From the NCBI GenBank assembly GCA_037127255.1, contig JBANSL010000013.1:17132688-17196687 (forward strand): 64,000 nucleotides of DNA. Reading direction: 5' to 3'. Below, piece by piece: positions 55,385 through 64,000 of this stretch (within the stretch, counting starts at the first letter, position 1; the number at the start of each line of letters is the position of its first letter). The notes beneath the pieces were generated by a model, which worked only from the letters and a program-made list of their open reading frames with translations, was not told where the DNA came from and did not search any database. Made by a program: the position numbers and the translations under genes. This DNA is from Persicaria tinctoria. Lineage: Eukaryota; Streptophyta; Magnoliopsida; Caryophyllales; Polygonaceae.

Positions 55385-55620
55385 TTGGTGTATTCCTTAC
55401 GCGAGTCGCAAACATGGGTGTCATGAATGGCCCCGGTCTATCAACACTTCAACTTACTTGAATAAAGTCCACTTGAACATCTTTTGACGCGAGTTGCAAA
55501 CATGGGTGACATGAGTGAACCCAGTTACTCAATGATCAAGATTCCTTTCTTAGTGGATAGTTTCTACACCGTTTTACGCGAATCATACCCATGGGTGTCA
55601 TGCGTAGATCCGGTTACTAA
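55385..55620. repeat. Three spaced repeats in the nested element
   Basis: A unit with TTACGCGAGTCGCAAACATG and GGTGTCATGAATG, followed by a CCGGT end, occurs three times, at about 55397, 55485 and 55574, with drift between copies. Spacing is about 90 bp. Confidence 0.75.
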
Positions 55621-56299
55621 GTGTATCAACCATTGCCATTTTGTTTCACTCAAAAAACTAACAAGCAACTAAAGCCAAATATGTAACATGAAAGAACAAA
55701 CTCCGCGAGCAACAAACATGTGAGTCGGCTTTGACAATAGCTAATGAAGTCAATATCAAGAGGTAGAAACATATGGAGAGTAAATCACACAATTAAGCAA
55801 AAGAACAATAGATGAATCCAATAAGGCTAAAACAATCTCATAAGGGTCATGTTTTGTAGGATTTCAATCATACTTTAGCTTAATCATACATGCTTAATTA
55901 CATCACCAATCATGCTACATAGAAAACATTTAAGAACAATAAGGCTACGCAATTCAAACTAATTGTAGGATTTACAAGTTCATGCCATAAAAAGATATAG
56001 AGTTTCGCTAACTAAGGTGGGTGTTTGATTAACAACATATATATGCATGATATTTTTGGGATTTTTGACATTTTTTTTTTTCTATTTTTAATGCATAAAT
56101 AAATAAAAATAAAAACACAACCAAAATTGAAACATGATCTAACTAGACACATTAAATCCCTCCCCCACACTTAAATCTTTCTTTGTCCTTAATGAAACAT
56201 AAAAAACAACAAAAATAAACAAATAGAACTCGAGGTGAGGAAAGAGAAGACTTACTAAAGCTCTTGTGATGGTGGTTGTAATGCCCGGAATTGACAACC

Positions 56300-56730
56300 T
56301 TGTGGCTGCGAAATGTAGGCTCGCGACGGTGAGACGAGTATAATCGATGGGGCTCGGGTGTGGGAGTTGTCGCGGCCGCGAGAGGTGAAGTCGCGGCGGC
56401 GAGAAGATGGGGGTCAGTTGTGTGTGGGCAAGGGAACTCGCAGTGGAGAGTGTGGGATATCGCGACTGCGAAATGAGATCTCGCGGCGGTGAGATGAGGG
56501 CAGTCACCAGGGCTTGGTCAGCAACGGCATGGCAGCAGCATAGGATGAGTCGCGGCCGCGACATGGTGTCTCGCGGTGGCGACTTGAGTGAAAAAACTTC
56601 TGACTCGGCACGACCGAGTCGGAATTTGGCCTCTGCATAACCGGCGCCCACCATAGCAAAACACGGCAGACAGAACTGGACAAGCTTGCGGCCGCGACAT
56701 GTGGGTTTCGCGGCGGTGACTCACCTGGGC
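56300..56730. repeat. Five spaced GC-rich palindromic motifs in the nested element
   Basis: A module close to TCGCGGCCGCGACATG, then TCGCGGCGGTGAG about 10 bases later, appears five times at about 56305, 56371, 56460, 56548 and 56688. Some copies keep the self-complementary GCGGCCGC core. Frames on either strand through this region (for example 171 codons on the minus strand) are open because of the composition and match nothing known to me. Confidence 0.75.
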
Positions 56731-56984
56731 GAGCCTTGGTTGCTCCTTTTCCATCCATTCCACTTACCTTACTATTAGATCGTCCCAAAAACTCCAAAAA
56801 GATTTACAAAAGCCTATTAACTATTGAATAGGAACTCTAAAATTTATTGAAATTGAAATATTTAAAAACTAACTAGGAATTCAAAAGCGTGAAAATAGAG
56901 ACTTACCTTGGGTTGCCTCCCAAGAAGCATCATTGTTTATCGTCTAAGAGTCGACTTTTTATTTTTCTTACCTTCCTTCAAGAC

Positions 56985-57365
56985 TCATTCAGACATCGTC
57001 AAGGCCCTCAAAAGCAAATCAAACTCCTGTGCCAGCCCAAAATTTGAATGAACACTAAACGTGAAAAAATTGAAAGCTAAAGATATGAAGGTAAAGAATG
57101 AATTCAACTTATCATGTTCTTGAGCTTGACTTTCCACTGAGAGAATGTAGTACCACCAACACAGTTCCGCTGGTGGTTTGTAGAAATAGTGCTCCCAAGG
57201 ATCAACATACTCACCGAAATCAACAAGAGTGTAAGAAGCATCCCTACCTTGCTCAAGAGCCACAAAGATTGGATCTAGAATTGCTTCCTCGATGGATGTG
57301 GTGGAATTGAGCTCATCGGATGAATCAAAAGTAAAAAAAAAATGGATCCTCATGCAGGCCTTCAC
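56985..57365 (-). CDS. Unknown ORF in nested element, probable continuation
   Basis: 126 codons, acidic and rich in aromatic residues (GEYVDPWEHYFYKPPAELCW). It lies downstream of the 215-codon frame on the same strand, and splicing or a frameshift may link the two. No family recognised; not a known retroviral-type protein. Confidence 0.4.
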   Translation of the reverse strand: MKACMRIHFFFTFDSSDELNSTTSIEEAILDPIFVALEQGRDASYTLVDFGEYVDPWEHYFYKPPAELCWWYYILSVESQAQEHDKLNSFFTFISLAFNFFTFSVHSNFGLAQEFDLLLRALTMSE

Positions 57366-57474
57366 GAGATTTCACTTCAAGAAATGCCAGCTCTTCTTCT
57401 TTATCCCAATCATCGTCAGAGACACCATTCTTATTGATATCTTCCTCCTCTGTTGGCATAATGCAGTTTGTGAA

Positions 57475-58122
57475 TTAGGAAGGAGGGAATGAGTTCAACC
57501 AAATAAGGCGAAGAGGATTTTCCACGCTTGTATCCTTAGGGCTCTCATCTTTCTTTTCAATTGGGCATGCATTTGTAGGTGGGTTGGGAATGGGTTCTTC
57601 GGGTGGGGTAGAGGTTAAAACACATTGTTCCTCATGTTGCGACTCATGAGACTCCACATCAATGGGCATCGGGCTTCCTTCCCCATCTACACTTTCGCTT
57701 GAGCTTTCTTCAGAAGTAACGGCGAGCGTCGCCAGAGAAACGGCGGGCGTCGCCAGTACAGTAGGCTCATCGATAGAGGAATTCTGCTTCTCTAAATTTC
57801 CCTCAATTCTCTTGCACATGTTATAAATTATATCAACCTTTTGACCTATTTGCTCCCAGAAGCTCTTGCTTTCCTCCTCCGCCGCTAGGTCACCCATATA
57901 GCAGAATAGATCCCATAATTCAGACCAACCCAACCAATCAAGGCTTCCATTATTGACGAATTCGACGAATATTTTGGAGCTAGGAGTCATGTCCTCAAGC
58001 ACGCAACTAAAATTTTCTTCCCAACTACATGGAATACCCACTGAATGACGGAAGGTCACCTCATCTTCCACTCTTTTGAGATATTGGTGAAAGTATTCTT
58101 CTTCATGCTGCAATAACTTCAT
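57475..58122 (-). CDS. Unknown ORF next to the primer site of the nested element
   Basis: 215 codons, starting about 105 bases downstream of the primer-binding site, where gag would begin. The first 130 residues look helical and acidic with several Trp (FVNNGSLDWLGWSELWDLF). The rest is Ser/Glu/Pro-rich low complexity. No gag, zinc knuckle or protease motif. It may be a structural protein kept by non-autonomous elements, or noise; a search for the same frame in other copies would tell. Confidence 0.45.
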   Translation of the reverse strand: MKLLQHEEEYFHQYLKRVEDEVTFRHSVGIPCSWEENFSCVLEDMTPSSKIFVEFVNNGSLDWLGWSELWDLFCYMGDLAAEEESKSFWEQIGQKVDIIYNMCKRIEGNLEKQNSSIDEPTVLATPAVSLATLAVTSEESSSESVDGEGSPMPIDVESHESQHEEQCVLTSTPPEEPIPNPPTNACPIEKKDESPKDTSVENPLRLIWLNSFPPS

Positions 58123-58251
58123 CTTGAAAGATTAGTAGTAAGGTGCCGTGAACCGTAAGATAGGTCCACGACGGAGTTAGATATATATATAAAAATCAAT
58201 AAACACACAAAACAAATAAATAAACTTGAATCCCCGGGAACGGCGCCAATT

Positions 58252-59321
58252 TGACGGAGGGAAAGTCGTTGATTCCCTTATCAAAATAATTCTCAAACAA
58301 ACAAACTAGTATGGGATACAAGTAAGGGGTCGATCTCATATAGAAACAAGTATTTTCGAGAATTGTATATTATTGATTGAAAGGCAAAATATGGGAATAA
58401 AGTAAATAAAAGTACTAATCTAAACTAATGCAAAGGATAGATAAAAGAGATGTTTCCATCCATAAATTCTCGACATTGGTTGGAATCGTTGGTCGTCGAA
58501 TCCAATTGAAGTTTTCTCTACGAATTCCTCCCATCTTAGTTTCAATAGATTAAAACACAAAGAGCACAATTAATCCCTTACACCTTTATACAACCTAAGC
58601 ACGGTAAAGATTTAACATAAAGATAGTGCAAGTTCTTAAGAATCTATGCATATGAATAACACCAAGTATGCAAGGTAACCGATGTTTAAGACATATGTCG
58701 AAATCCCTACTTAGTCATGATCAAACGAAGGTTCTCACAATCCTAAGCATGCTACTACGGAATTCATTCAATGACGAAGGAACAAAAACATAGCAAGATA
58801 CTATCATGGTGATCAATCACAATAATATCAACAATAATCGCAAGGGGGATCGAAAGATATTAAAGACAGAAATACTACTTCATTAGAAACTCACAAACAA
58901 CCAACCAAGTCTCAAAAGTGTAGATGAAAACAACGAAGAATTAGCTAAGCATGGGTTACCTAAATCCCTTCTCTTGAATGGAAAACAAAACTAAACTAAT
59001 TGATTGAATAGAGAAAACGGTTGAATGTCAATGTTAGGCTATTAGATAAATCTCGAAACGGATGAGAAAAACATATTATAAAGCCTAAAGGTGTCAGCCA
59101 AACCTTAGATTAGAGTTTTCAAAAAGATAGTAATTGGGCTGCTCGCGCAGATCCGGATCTGAAGGGACGGCGGACGCTGCCTTTACAGATTGACGTACAG
59201 CTTCGCAGACTGGACTTGTAATGCACTTTCTGGAGTCGTCGTTCGTCCAATTGACACATATCAATATGCGTTGGAAATCTCTTTTCAAGGACTACAACTC
59301 TCATGAAGAACTCAGAAGCTG
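58252..59321 (-). repeat. 5' LTR of the nested element, outer end lost
   Basis: 1,070 bp aligned to the inner part of the other LTR. The outer 320 bp, which should hold the 5' end of U3, is absent, and retroposon sequence resumes directly at 59322. A deletion after insertion would also explain the missing target duplication. Confidence 0.75.
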
Positions 59322-59490
59322 AGAAAATTTGTACCTAATAGAGTGCTCATGCCTGTATTTTGCATTGTCTATATATTTTATGTTCGTTTCGACGGTTATC
59401 CGTCCGTCGACTTGTCAACCTTAAAGATTTAAGTATACATATGTCCGACCTCAAATTTGTACCTAATAAAAAAAAACATTGAGAAAATAT

Positions 59491-59980
59491 TGGGGAACAT
59501 TTCAAACAATTAGCGACAGTCAATTTAACATGTAAAGACACATAGGTTGTGTGTTAAAATCTTACCCCTCTTATTTTAATGATCCAAAGTACTTGTCAAT
59601 GAAAAAAAAAATCAAATTAATTAGCATATGTACGTATTGATAATGTACTACAGTAGCTAACTATCAAGCGACCCGACATTACATTCGCTTGTTACAACTT
59701 CCAACGATATCACAAACTGTTTGTTCAGCTTACAATGTAACAAGATTATTTTATTAATCTTTATGATGTACTTATAATGGAATCAAATCACTTGTTACCC
59801 ACGTACGTACCTACGTAATACTCACTATATATATCATAATACATTATCATGGAAATATATTCAAGGCTTTTTGGACGGCTGGACTAAAATATTATATGAG
59901 TCCGCTTGTTATATGTCAAACAATAATTACTTATTAAACGTATAATCAATTTATCAATTTTTCATATCAACAAAATATCT
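59491..59980. other. Spacer
   Basis: AT-rich; no gene or clear repeat seen. Confidence 0.6.
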
Positions 59981-60204
59981 GCTGCTGGCCTACGGTGCTT
60001 TCTTAGGGTTGTGTTTGGCTTCGTTCTTCGTCTACGTTCTCGTCATATTTCAGTTTAGTTGTATTTAGCTTCGTTGTTGTAAGTTCTTGCCTGTATTTTG
60101 CACCAACTTTATATCTTTATGTTTGCTTAACCGATTATCCGTCTGTCGACTTATCAGCCATCGAGGTTCAGGTTTTTCTGACTTCGAATTCTTACCAAAT
60201 AAAA
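59981..60204 (+). mobile_element. Short poly(A) retroposon tail with 9-bp target repeat
   Basis: About 224 bp sharing GGTGCTTTCTTAGG, CTTCGTCTACG, TGCCTGTATTTTGCACC and TCAGCCATCGAGGTT with the tail family, ending in an A run. AAAATATCT lies on both sides (59972-59980 and about 60205-60213), though part of it overlaps the A tail. Confidence 0.7.
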
Positions 60205-60213
60205 AAAATATCT

Positions 60214-60720
60214 ACCGGTAATTACTGATCCGAAAAATCCATATCGATAAGATATTTTTAGTTAAAAATACTTATTAAAATTGGTAAATTAATCAAATGT
60301 TTGTTGAGAAATTAATCGTATATTCAGCCCCTTTGTGATTAATCAATAATCATTCCTATAGGTTAATACACCGATCTAAAGAATACGTGGATCGATGTTC
60401 AGAGTACATACAATTTCAAAGCATCCGCGTTACTTCGGGTTACTTGGATTTCTTAATCATTTTTATCATACCCTCTCCTAAAAGAACCCAATTTATTTTT
60501 TACCCACATCACTAAAATCCTCATTTCTGATTTATACACTATAAATAATAATCATGTAACCTCACATTCCCTTTTGTCCCACCCCACCTACGGTCTTTCT
60601 TCAATTTGGGTTTTTTGGGTTTTTAGAGGAGTTGCTACTTAAAATTGAAATTTTAACACTTTTCTAATATTATAATATTTTCTTACCTTAAAAAACCCAC
60701 TAACTACCCCCCCTACAGTG
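60214..60720. other. Spacer
   Basis: AT-rich; no gene or clear repeat seen. Confidence 0.6.
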
Positions 60721-60727
60721 GGTATAA

Positions 60728-60830
60728 GTAGATAGCTCGGCTTAGTGGTTGGAGGGATGGACGGTAGTATTGTAAATGGGGAGTGCTTAAACAGACGTTC
60801 GAATCTCCGATCTTCCTTTTTTAAATTTTT
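60728..60830 (+). mobile_element. tRNA-derived SINE
   Basis: A-box-like TAGCTCGGCTTAGTGGTTGG and B-box-like GACGTTCGAATCTCC, then a T-rich tail. The tRNA-related head is clear; the ends and target duplication are not. Confidence 0.5.
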
Positions 60831-60974
60831 TACCTGCTCTTTTTTAACATCAGATTTTTTTTTAAAAAAACAACGCTTTCCCTTTTACACAAACAGCGAA
60901 GTAGATTAGAATTTGATTGTTTTTACCTGAATGGGAAACAATCAATTGATTGACATGAGAATCATTTAGGTGAA

Positions 60975-61215
60975 TCATTTAGATTAGTATTTGTAGATTT
61001 GAGAATTAATTTGGAGGAATTTCTATTAGGGTTTGCGAATTTGATAATACATTTTGAGTTTCAAGGTTAGTTTTGGCCCTCCTCCTTTTAATTTGACTGT
61101 TTTAAGTTCAATTGATTGAGATGAGAATAATTGAGATTAGAATTTGTAGATTTGAGAATTAATTTGGGGAAATTTCGATTAGAGTTTGCGAATTTGATAA
61201 TATATTTTGAGAAAT
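60975..61215. repeat. Tandem duplication of about 150 bp
   Basis: TTGTAGATTTGAGAATTAAT followed by TTTGCGAATTTGATAAT occurs at about 60988 and 61148, with drift. It lies just upstream of the kinase fragment. Confidence 0.75.
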
Positions 61216-61446
61216 TGTGATTAGAATTTGTGGTTTTGAGAAATAAATTTGTGGTTTGTGATTGTGTTTTGGACTTTGAAATTGTGGTTTTGGCTTGGGA
61301 AGTAAATATAAGTTGCAGGATTCAAATGAACTTGAGTTTTGTTGGTTGGTCGGAACAAGAAGTAGTAAAAGATTGCAAACTTTTGAAACTGCAAGATTGT
61401 TTGACATTCATCAAACTCGTTCAGACACAACAAGAAGCAAAAGATT

Positions 61447-61519
61447 GAACTTCTCCACTAAGACGGATGTGTACAACTTCGGGATACTACTTCTAGAGAT
61501 AGTGTGTGGTAAACCCTAG
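61447..61519 (+). pseudogene. Protein kinase exon fragment (subdomain IX)
   Basis: Encodes STKTDVYNFGILLLEIVCGK followed by Pro and a stop at 61517-61519. This is the conserved S-DVYSFG-LLLEI segment of plant receptor kinases. No other kinase subdomain is nearby. It resembles lectin or cysteine-rich receptor kinases more than the LRR VIII genes in this window, which read [17 protein letters not shown] here. Confidence 0.75.
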
Positions 61520-61589
61520 AAATCTTATAAGCCTGATAAGTAAAACATGTCTAAGGGACATTTTTCATGTTCAATATCATGAACCCTTT

Positions 61590-61860
61590 CGAGCCTAGTT
61601 TTCAGCCCCCCCTCGACTAAAATCCTGGATCCGCCACTGCTTATGACGTTGCGATTGCGATGTAGAGAGTACATACAATTGGATTGATGGCTCAGGATGG
61701 GATTGGAGAGTCCCCTCCACGGTTCTGTCGGCTGAGACACTCATGAAATTGGCCTACGTGGCAGTGGTGGAAGATGGATCCATTCCGTCAGGGGCGGAGG
61801 GAGGGGGGCGGGGCATGTGGTGGCTCAAGCCCCCTCTGGAAAGTTTTAAAAAAAAAAAAA
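61590..61860. other. Transposon-end-like sequences in inverted orientation
   Basis: AAAATCCTGGATCCGCCACT (61619-61638) and CAGGGGCGGAGGGAGG (61790-61805) are partial inverses, a pattern common at the ends of some plant transposons. A poly(A) run and (TA)n follow (61848-61890). Identity not settled. Confidence 0.4.
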
Positions 61861-61919
61861 AAGATAAAAAATAGTATATATATATATATATAGCAAATGA
61901 GGTGCATATGAAACAAAAG

Positions 61920-62000
61920 AACAATCCAGCATAGTGGTTGAAGGCTGCAGTAAGGCTGAAATAGATTGGGAGTTCGATTCACCCTTCCACCTTCTGTCTA
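61920..62000 (+). mobile_element. tRNA-derived SINE head
   Basis: AGCATAGTGGTTGAAGG (A-box-like) and GGGAGTTCGATTCACCC (B-box-like). Followed by two copies of TTTTTTTAACTTTATTTCCC (about 62006 and 62034). Confidence 0.45.
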
Positions 62001-62099
62001 ACCCTTTTTTTTAACTTTATTTCCCCTTCCCTTTTTTTAACTTTATTTCCCCTTCATCACATGCTACTGTGAGACCTGAGAGAGACAGACAGCAAGGCT

Positions 62100-63169
62100 C
62101 ACTTCGTGACTCCAAGTTCGGTGGCCGGCTCGCTCCTATGGTCCAGGTTCGACCCCCGCCTCGAAACAGCGAGCCCCCTGAAAATATTCCTACATTCCGC
62201 ACAACATGTACGTGTTGGACAAGAACGACTAGTGGTCAATTTTCGATCACCTCGACCTATGACCCAATTATCGGCATCTCTAATCTTTGTTGCTTGGATT
62301 CATTGGTTTACAAAAAACTTTGAAAGATCGAGTTCCGGAAGGAGTGAAATGCTTTGTGTGGATGCTCGTTAAGGGAGTGGTGCTTACCAACATCGAGAGG
62401 AAAAGGAGGCATGCAAGAGGGAAAAAGGTATGTGGAAAGTTGTTATTAGACCCTCAACTAACTTCTTTTGAGTTGATTTTGCATAATGGATTAGAGACAA
62501 TATCATGAGGAATGATACGATGGAGGATGGACCTACTTAGTGCAGCTGGTTCGCCATGGCTCTTTGGTGGACTAGATTGGAGATGGAGAAATGACAAAGT
62601 CTTCAATAACAAGGATGCACATTTGGAAAGAGCTCGGTTCATGACAGAGCATGCCAAAGGTAATGGTGAGATGGGAGCTAGAACGAACAGAAACAACAAC
62701 CATCAATGGTGTTGGTGAGCTGGGAAAAACCACTGGAAGGGTGGGTAAAACTTAATACCGATGGAGCCGTTAACAATGAAGGTATGACGATGTTAGAGGG
62801 AGTCATCCGTGGGGAGACTGGGGAATGGACTTGTTGTTAGCTACAACCCTTATCAAAGGGAAGATCAGTTCGGGCACCCCATCTTCAGCTTGGTTACTCA
62901 ATGTCAACGTTTTCTCTTTCGAAGTTGGGAAATCCAACTTCGACACGTCTTTAGGGAAGCGAATTCCGTCGTCGACTCCCTCGCCGCTTTTGCTTTTTCT
63001 CTCCCTTGTGATTTACAAGTTTTGCCTAGCCCGCCTGAAGGCCTTGCGCGCTGTTACTATTGAGGAAAATGCTAGGGGAAGAGCTACTCCCCGCCTCACT
63101 TGCATGTTGCTTTCTCTCGACCTTGCCGTTTTGAGGGCTTCGCTTTCACTTTTTAGTACAAAAAAAAAC
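62100..63169 (+). pseudogene. Degenerate L1-type LINE: zf-RVT and RNase H domains
   Basis: 5'-truncated and frameshifted. In order: a SGQFSITSTYD motif near 62225; the reverse-transcriptase zinc-binding region (VPEGVKCFVWML, NIERKRRHARG) at 62330-62430; a WRWRNDKVFNNKD stretch near 62580; RNase H start WVKLNTDGAVNNEG at 62740-62785; RNase H end HVFREANSVVDSLAAF at 62943-62990; stop at 63063; then a 3' UTR and an A run near 63160. At least two frame changes separate these blocks. RT and endonuclease regions are absent. Confidence 0.85.
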
Positions 63170-63605
63170 AATTTCATGATGTTAAAGTTAATTGGGGAAA
63201 AAAAGTCCACGACATATTTCATTATAGAAATTAGAAGAATGTATTTTTTTTTTGAACCGGAAAGGATTCAATGCACCGGACATGTCTGGTGGATCGAGAG
63301 GTCGAAAAGATCGGCAACGGACAAAAACCGTTATGAAAATAACCGAAAAATACAGAACAAATCAACAAAGACAAATACACTGCGAAAAAGCTAGAGAACA
63401 AAGGTTGATACAAGCAAAGGCGAATGATGTTGGAACCGGGACAATGTGAGTCAACTCTTCTGATAGTTGGTAGAGGCAATGTATGATATCTTTAAAGAAC
63501 AAAAGTGGAGACCTAATATTTGAACTTTGTCATCACCAAACCATTAGATTTCGATCACGTCAACGATCTAATGCACGACGGCAAAAGAGAAAGACATGTG
63601 CTCTT
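63170..63605. other. Spacer
   Basis: No convincing gene; overlapping short frames on both strands match nothing known to me. Confidence 0.55.
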
Positions 63606-64000
63606 GATTAGACCTAAGCAGACCTGGGCCAATCCGCTCGGCCCGCCCAGCCCGCCCGGCAAAATGGGCGGACTTGGGTAGAGTAGTTGGCCCAAGCGGA
63701 CCGATAGGCCCATCGGTTGGGCCGGGCTTGGGTTTGGGATTTAGCCCAAGCGGGCCGACAGGCCCGCCCGGTATATTTGTGTGATTTTTGTTGGGACTTT
63801 TGTTTGAGATTTGTAAAATTTGTTTGTTTGTTGGTGACTTATAACAAAAGCCCATTTGGCCCGGTGGGCAGCCCGGCCCACCAACGTGGGCGGGCTTGGG
63901 CGAGGTCGTTGGTCCAATAACCGAGCCTGGCCCAAGCCCGACCCGATACAGTGGACTGAAAAATGGTCTTAGGCTCGTCCCAAGCCCGCCCATGATCAGG
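63606..64000. mobile_element. GC-rich MITE-like repeat (GCCCGCCC family), cut by window end
   Basis: Degenerate GGCCCGCCCGG and GGGCGGGCTTGGGC copies in both orientations around an AT-rich core (63770-63850). The same design as the hAT-like MITE at 17578 but a different motif. The right end lies outside the window. Confidence 0.5.

Larger units (their letters stand above)
53555..59321 (-). mobile_element. Non-autonomous LTR retrotransposon (tRNA-Asp primed), nested
   Basis: 5.8 kb. The 3' LTR is 53555-54944 (1,390 bp, TG...CA on the minus strand). The 5' LTR is 58252-59321, missing about 320 bp of its outer end. The primer site at 58228-58248 reads TGGCGCCGTTCCCGGGGATT on the minus strand, complementary to tRNA-Asp (one mismatch) as in Athila-type Ty3/gypsy elements. 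The polypurine tract TAAGTGTGGGGGAGTT lies at 54945-54960, and a second such tract at about 56156-56175. The 3.3-kb interior has two unfamiliar frames and no gag, protease, RT or integrase motif. LTRs differ by roughly 2.5-3% by hand count. Calling it a large non-autonomous (LARD-type) Athila relative is inference. Confidence 0.85.
52654..59477 (+). mobile_element. Poly(A) retroposon split by a nested LTR element
   Basis: ATTGAGAAAATAT is present at 52641-52653 and at 59478-59490, the latter directly after an A run. Between them, 52654-53554 and 59322-59477 are the two halves of one retroposon of about 1.06 kb. Its left half shares TCGTAAGGG and TCTCACTCGAAAGGGCGTG with the 50144 insertion's 51,270-51,330 region, and ATGGGGTTCTGGCAGTCGGA with 51,436. 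Its right half shares TGCCTGTATTTTGCA and GTCGACTTGTCA with the tail family. The LTR element at 53555-59321 inserted later. Confidence 0.8.

Noticed and set aside
56139..56654. 171-codon minus-strand frame
   Set aside because: It runs through the GC-rich palindromic repeat block; the peptide is repetitive (PPRD, SRPR) and the opposite strand is also open.
58228..58248. tRNA-Asp gene end
   Set aside because: Only the 3' end of the tRNA is matched, and it sits three bases from an LTR; it is a primer-binding site.

Overview
This is nuclear DNA from a flowering plant. Genes are split into many short exons with GT-AG introns, the intergenic DNA is very AT-rich, and it is crowded with plant-type transposons (Ty1/copia, tRNA-derived SINEs, Stowaway MITEs, hAT-like MITEs, fold-back Mutator-like elements). 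Codon use and gene families fit a eudicot. An asterid such as a member of Lamiales is only my guess.

Layout. 1-1,600: 5' part of a leftward gene with a DUF1985-like domain, running off the window. 2,008-4,735: two related inverted-repeat elements; the larger (2.2 kb) has a (TA)n tract on each side and carries a GC-rich, gene-like insert. 7,716-14,914: an intact 20-exon LRR receptor-like kinase of subfamily VIII-1 (966 aa by my exon model). 15,000-24,100: repeat-rich spacer with a broken copy of the kinase gene tail, two fold-back elements and several MITEs, SINEs and LINE tails. 24,313-37,337: a tandem paralogue of the kinase gene with all 20 exons, but with a TAG stop at the start of the kinase domain and a 6.1-kb copia element in intron 7. 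39,355-44,272: a STICHEL-family gene (six exons, 1,293 aa). 46,401-46,843: a two-exon FLZ (FCS-like zinc finger) gene of 115 aa. 48,000-60,300: a retroposon-rich block. It holds a 1.66-kb poly(A)-tailed insertion with a perfect 18-bp target duplication, and a relative of it that was later split by a 5.8-kb LTR element with a tRNA-Asp primer site and no recognisable pol. 60,700-64,000: SINEs, a short kinase fragment, a degenerate LINE (zf-RVT plus RNase H) and the start of a GC-rich MITE-like repeat.

How it fits together. The two kinase genes and the broken gene tail share exon phases and 3' flanks, so the central 30 kb grew by tandem duplication. The paralogous copies act as empty-site controls that date and prove several transposon insertions. 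The best new leads are the (TA)n-flanked element with its ACCGAATAATGTTTCA-type repeats and captured GC island, the poly(A) retroposon family that lacks a visible reverse transcriptase, and a GC-AG intron kept in both kinase paralogues. I saw no operon-like cluster, CRISPR array, or clear sign of a new enzyme system.
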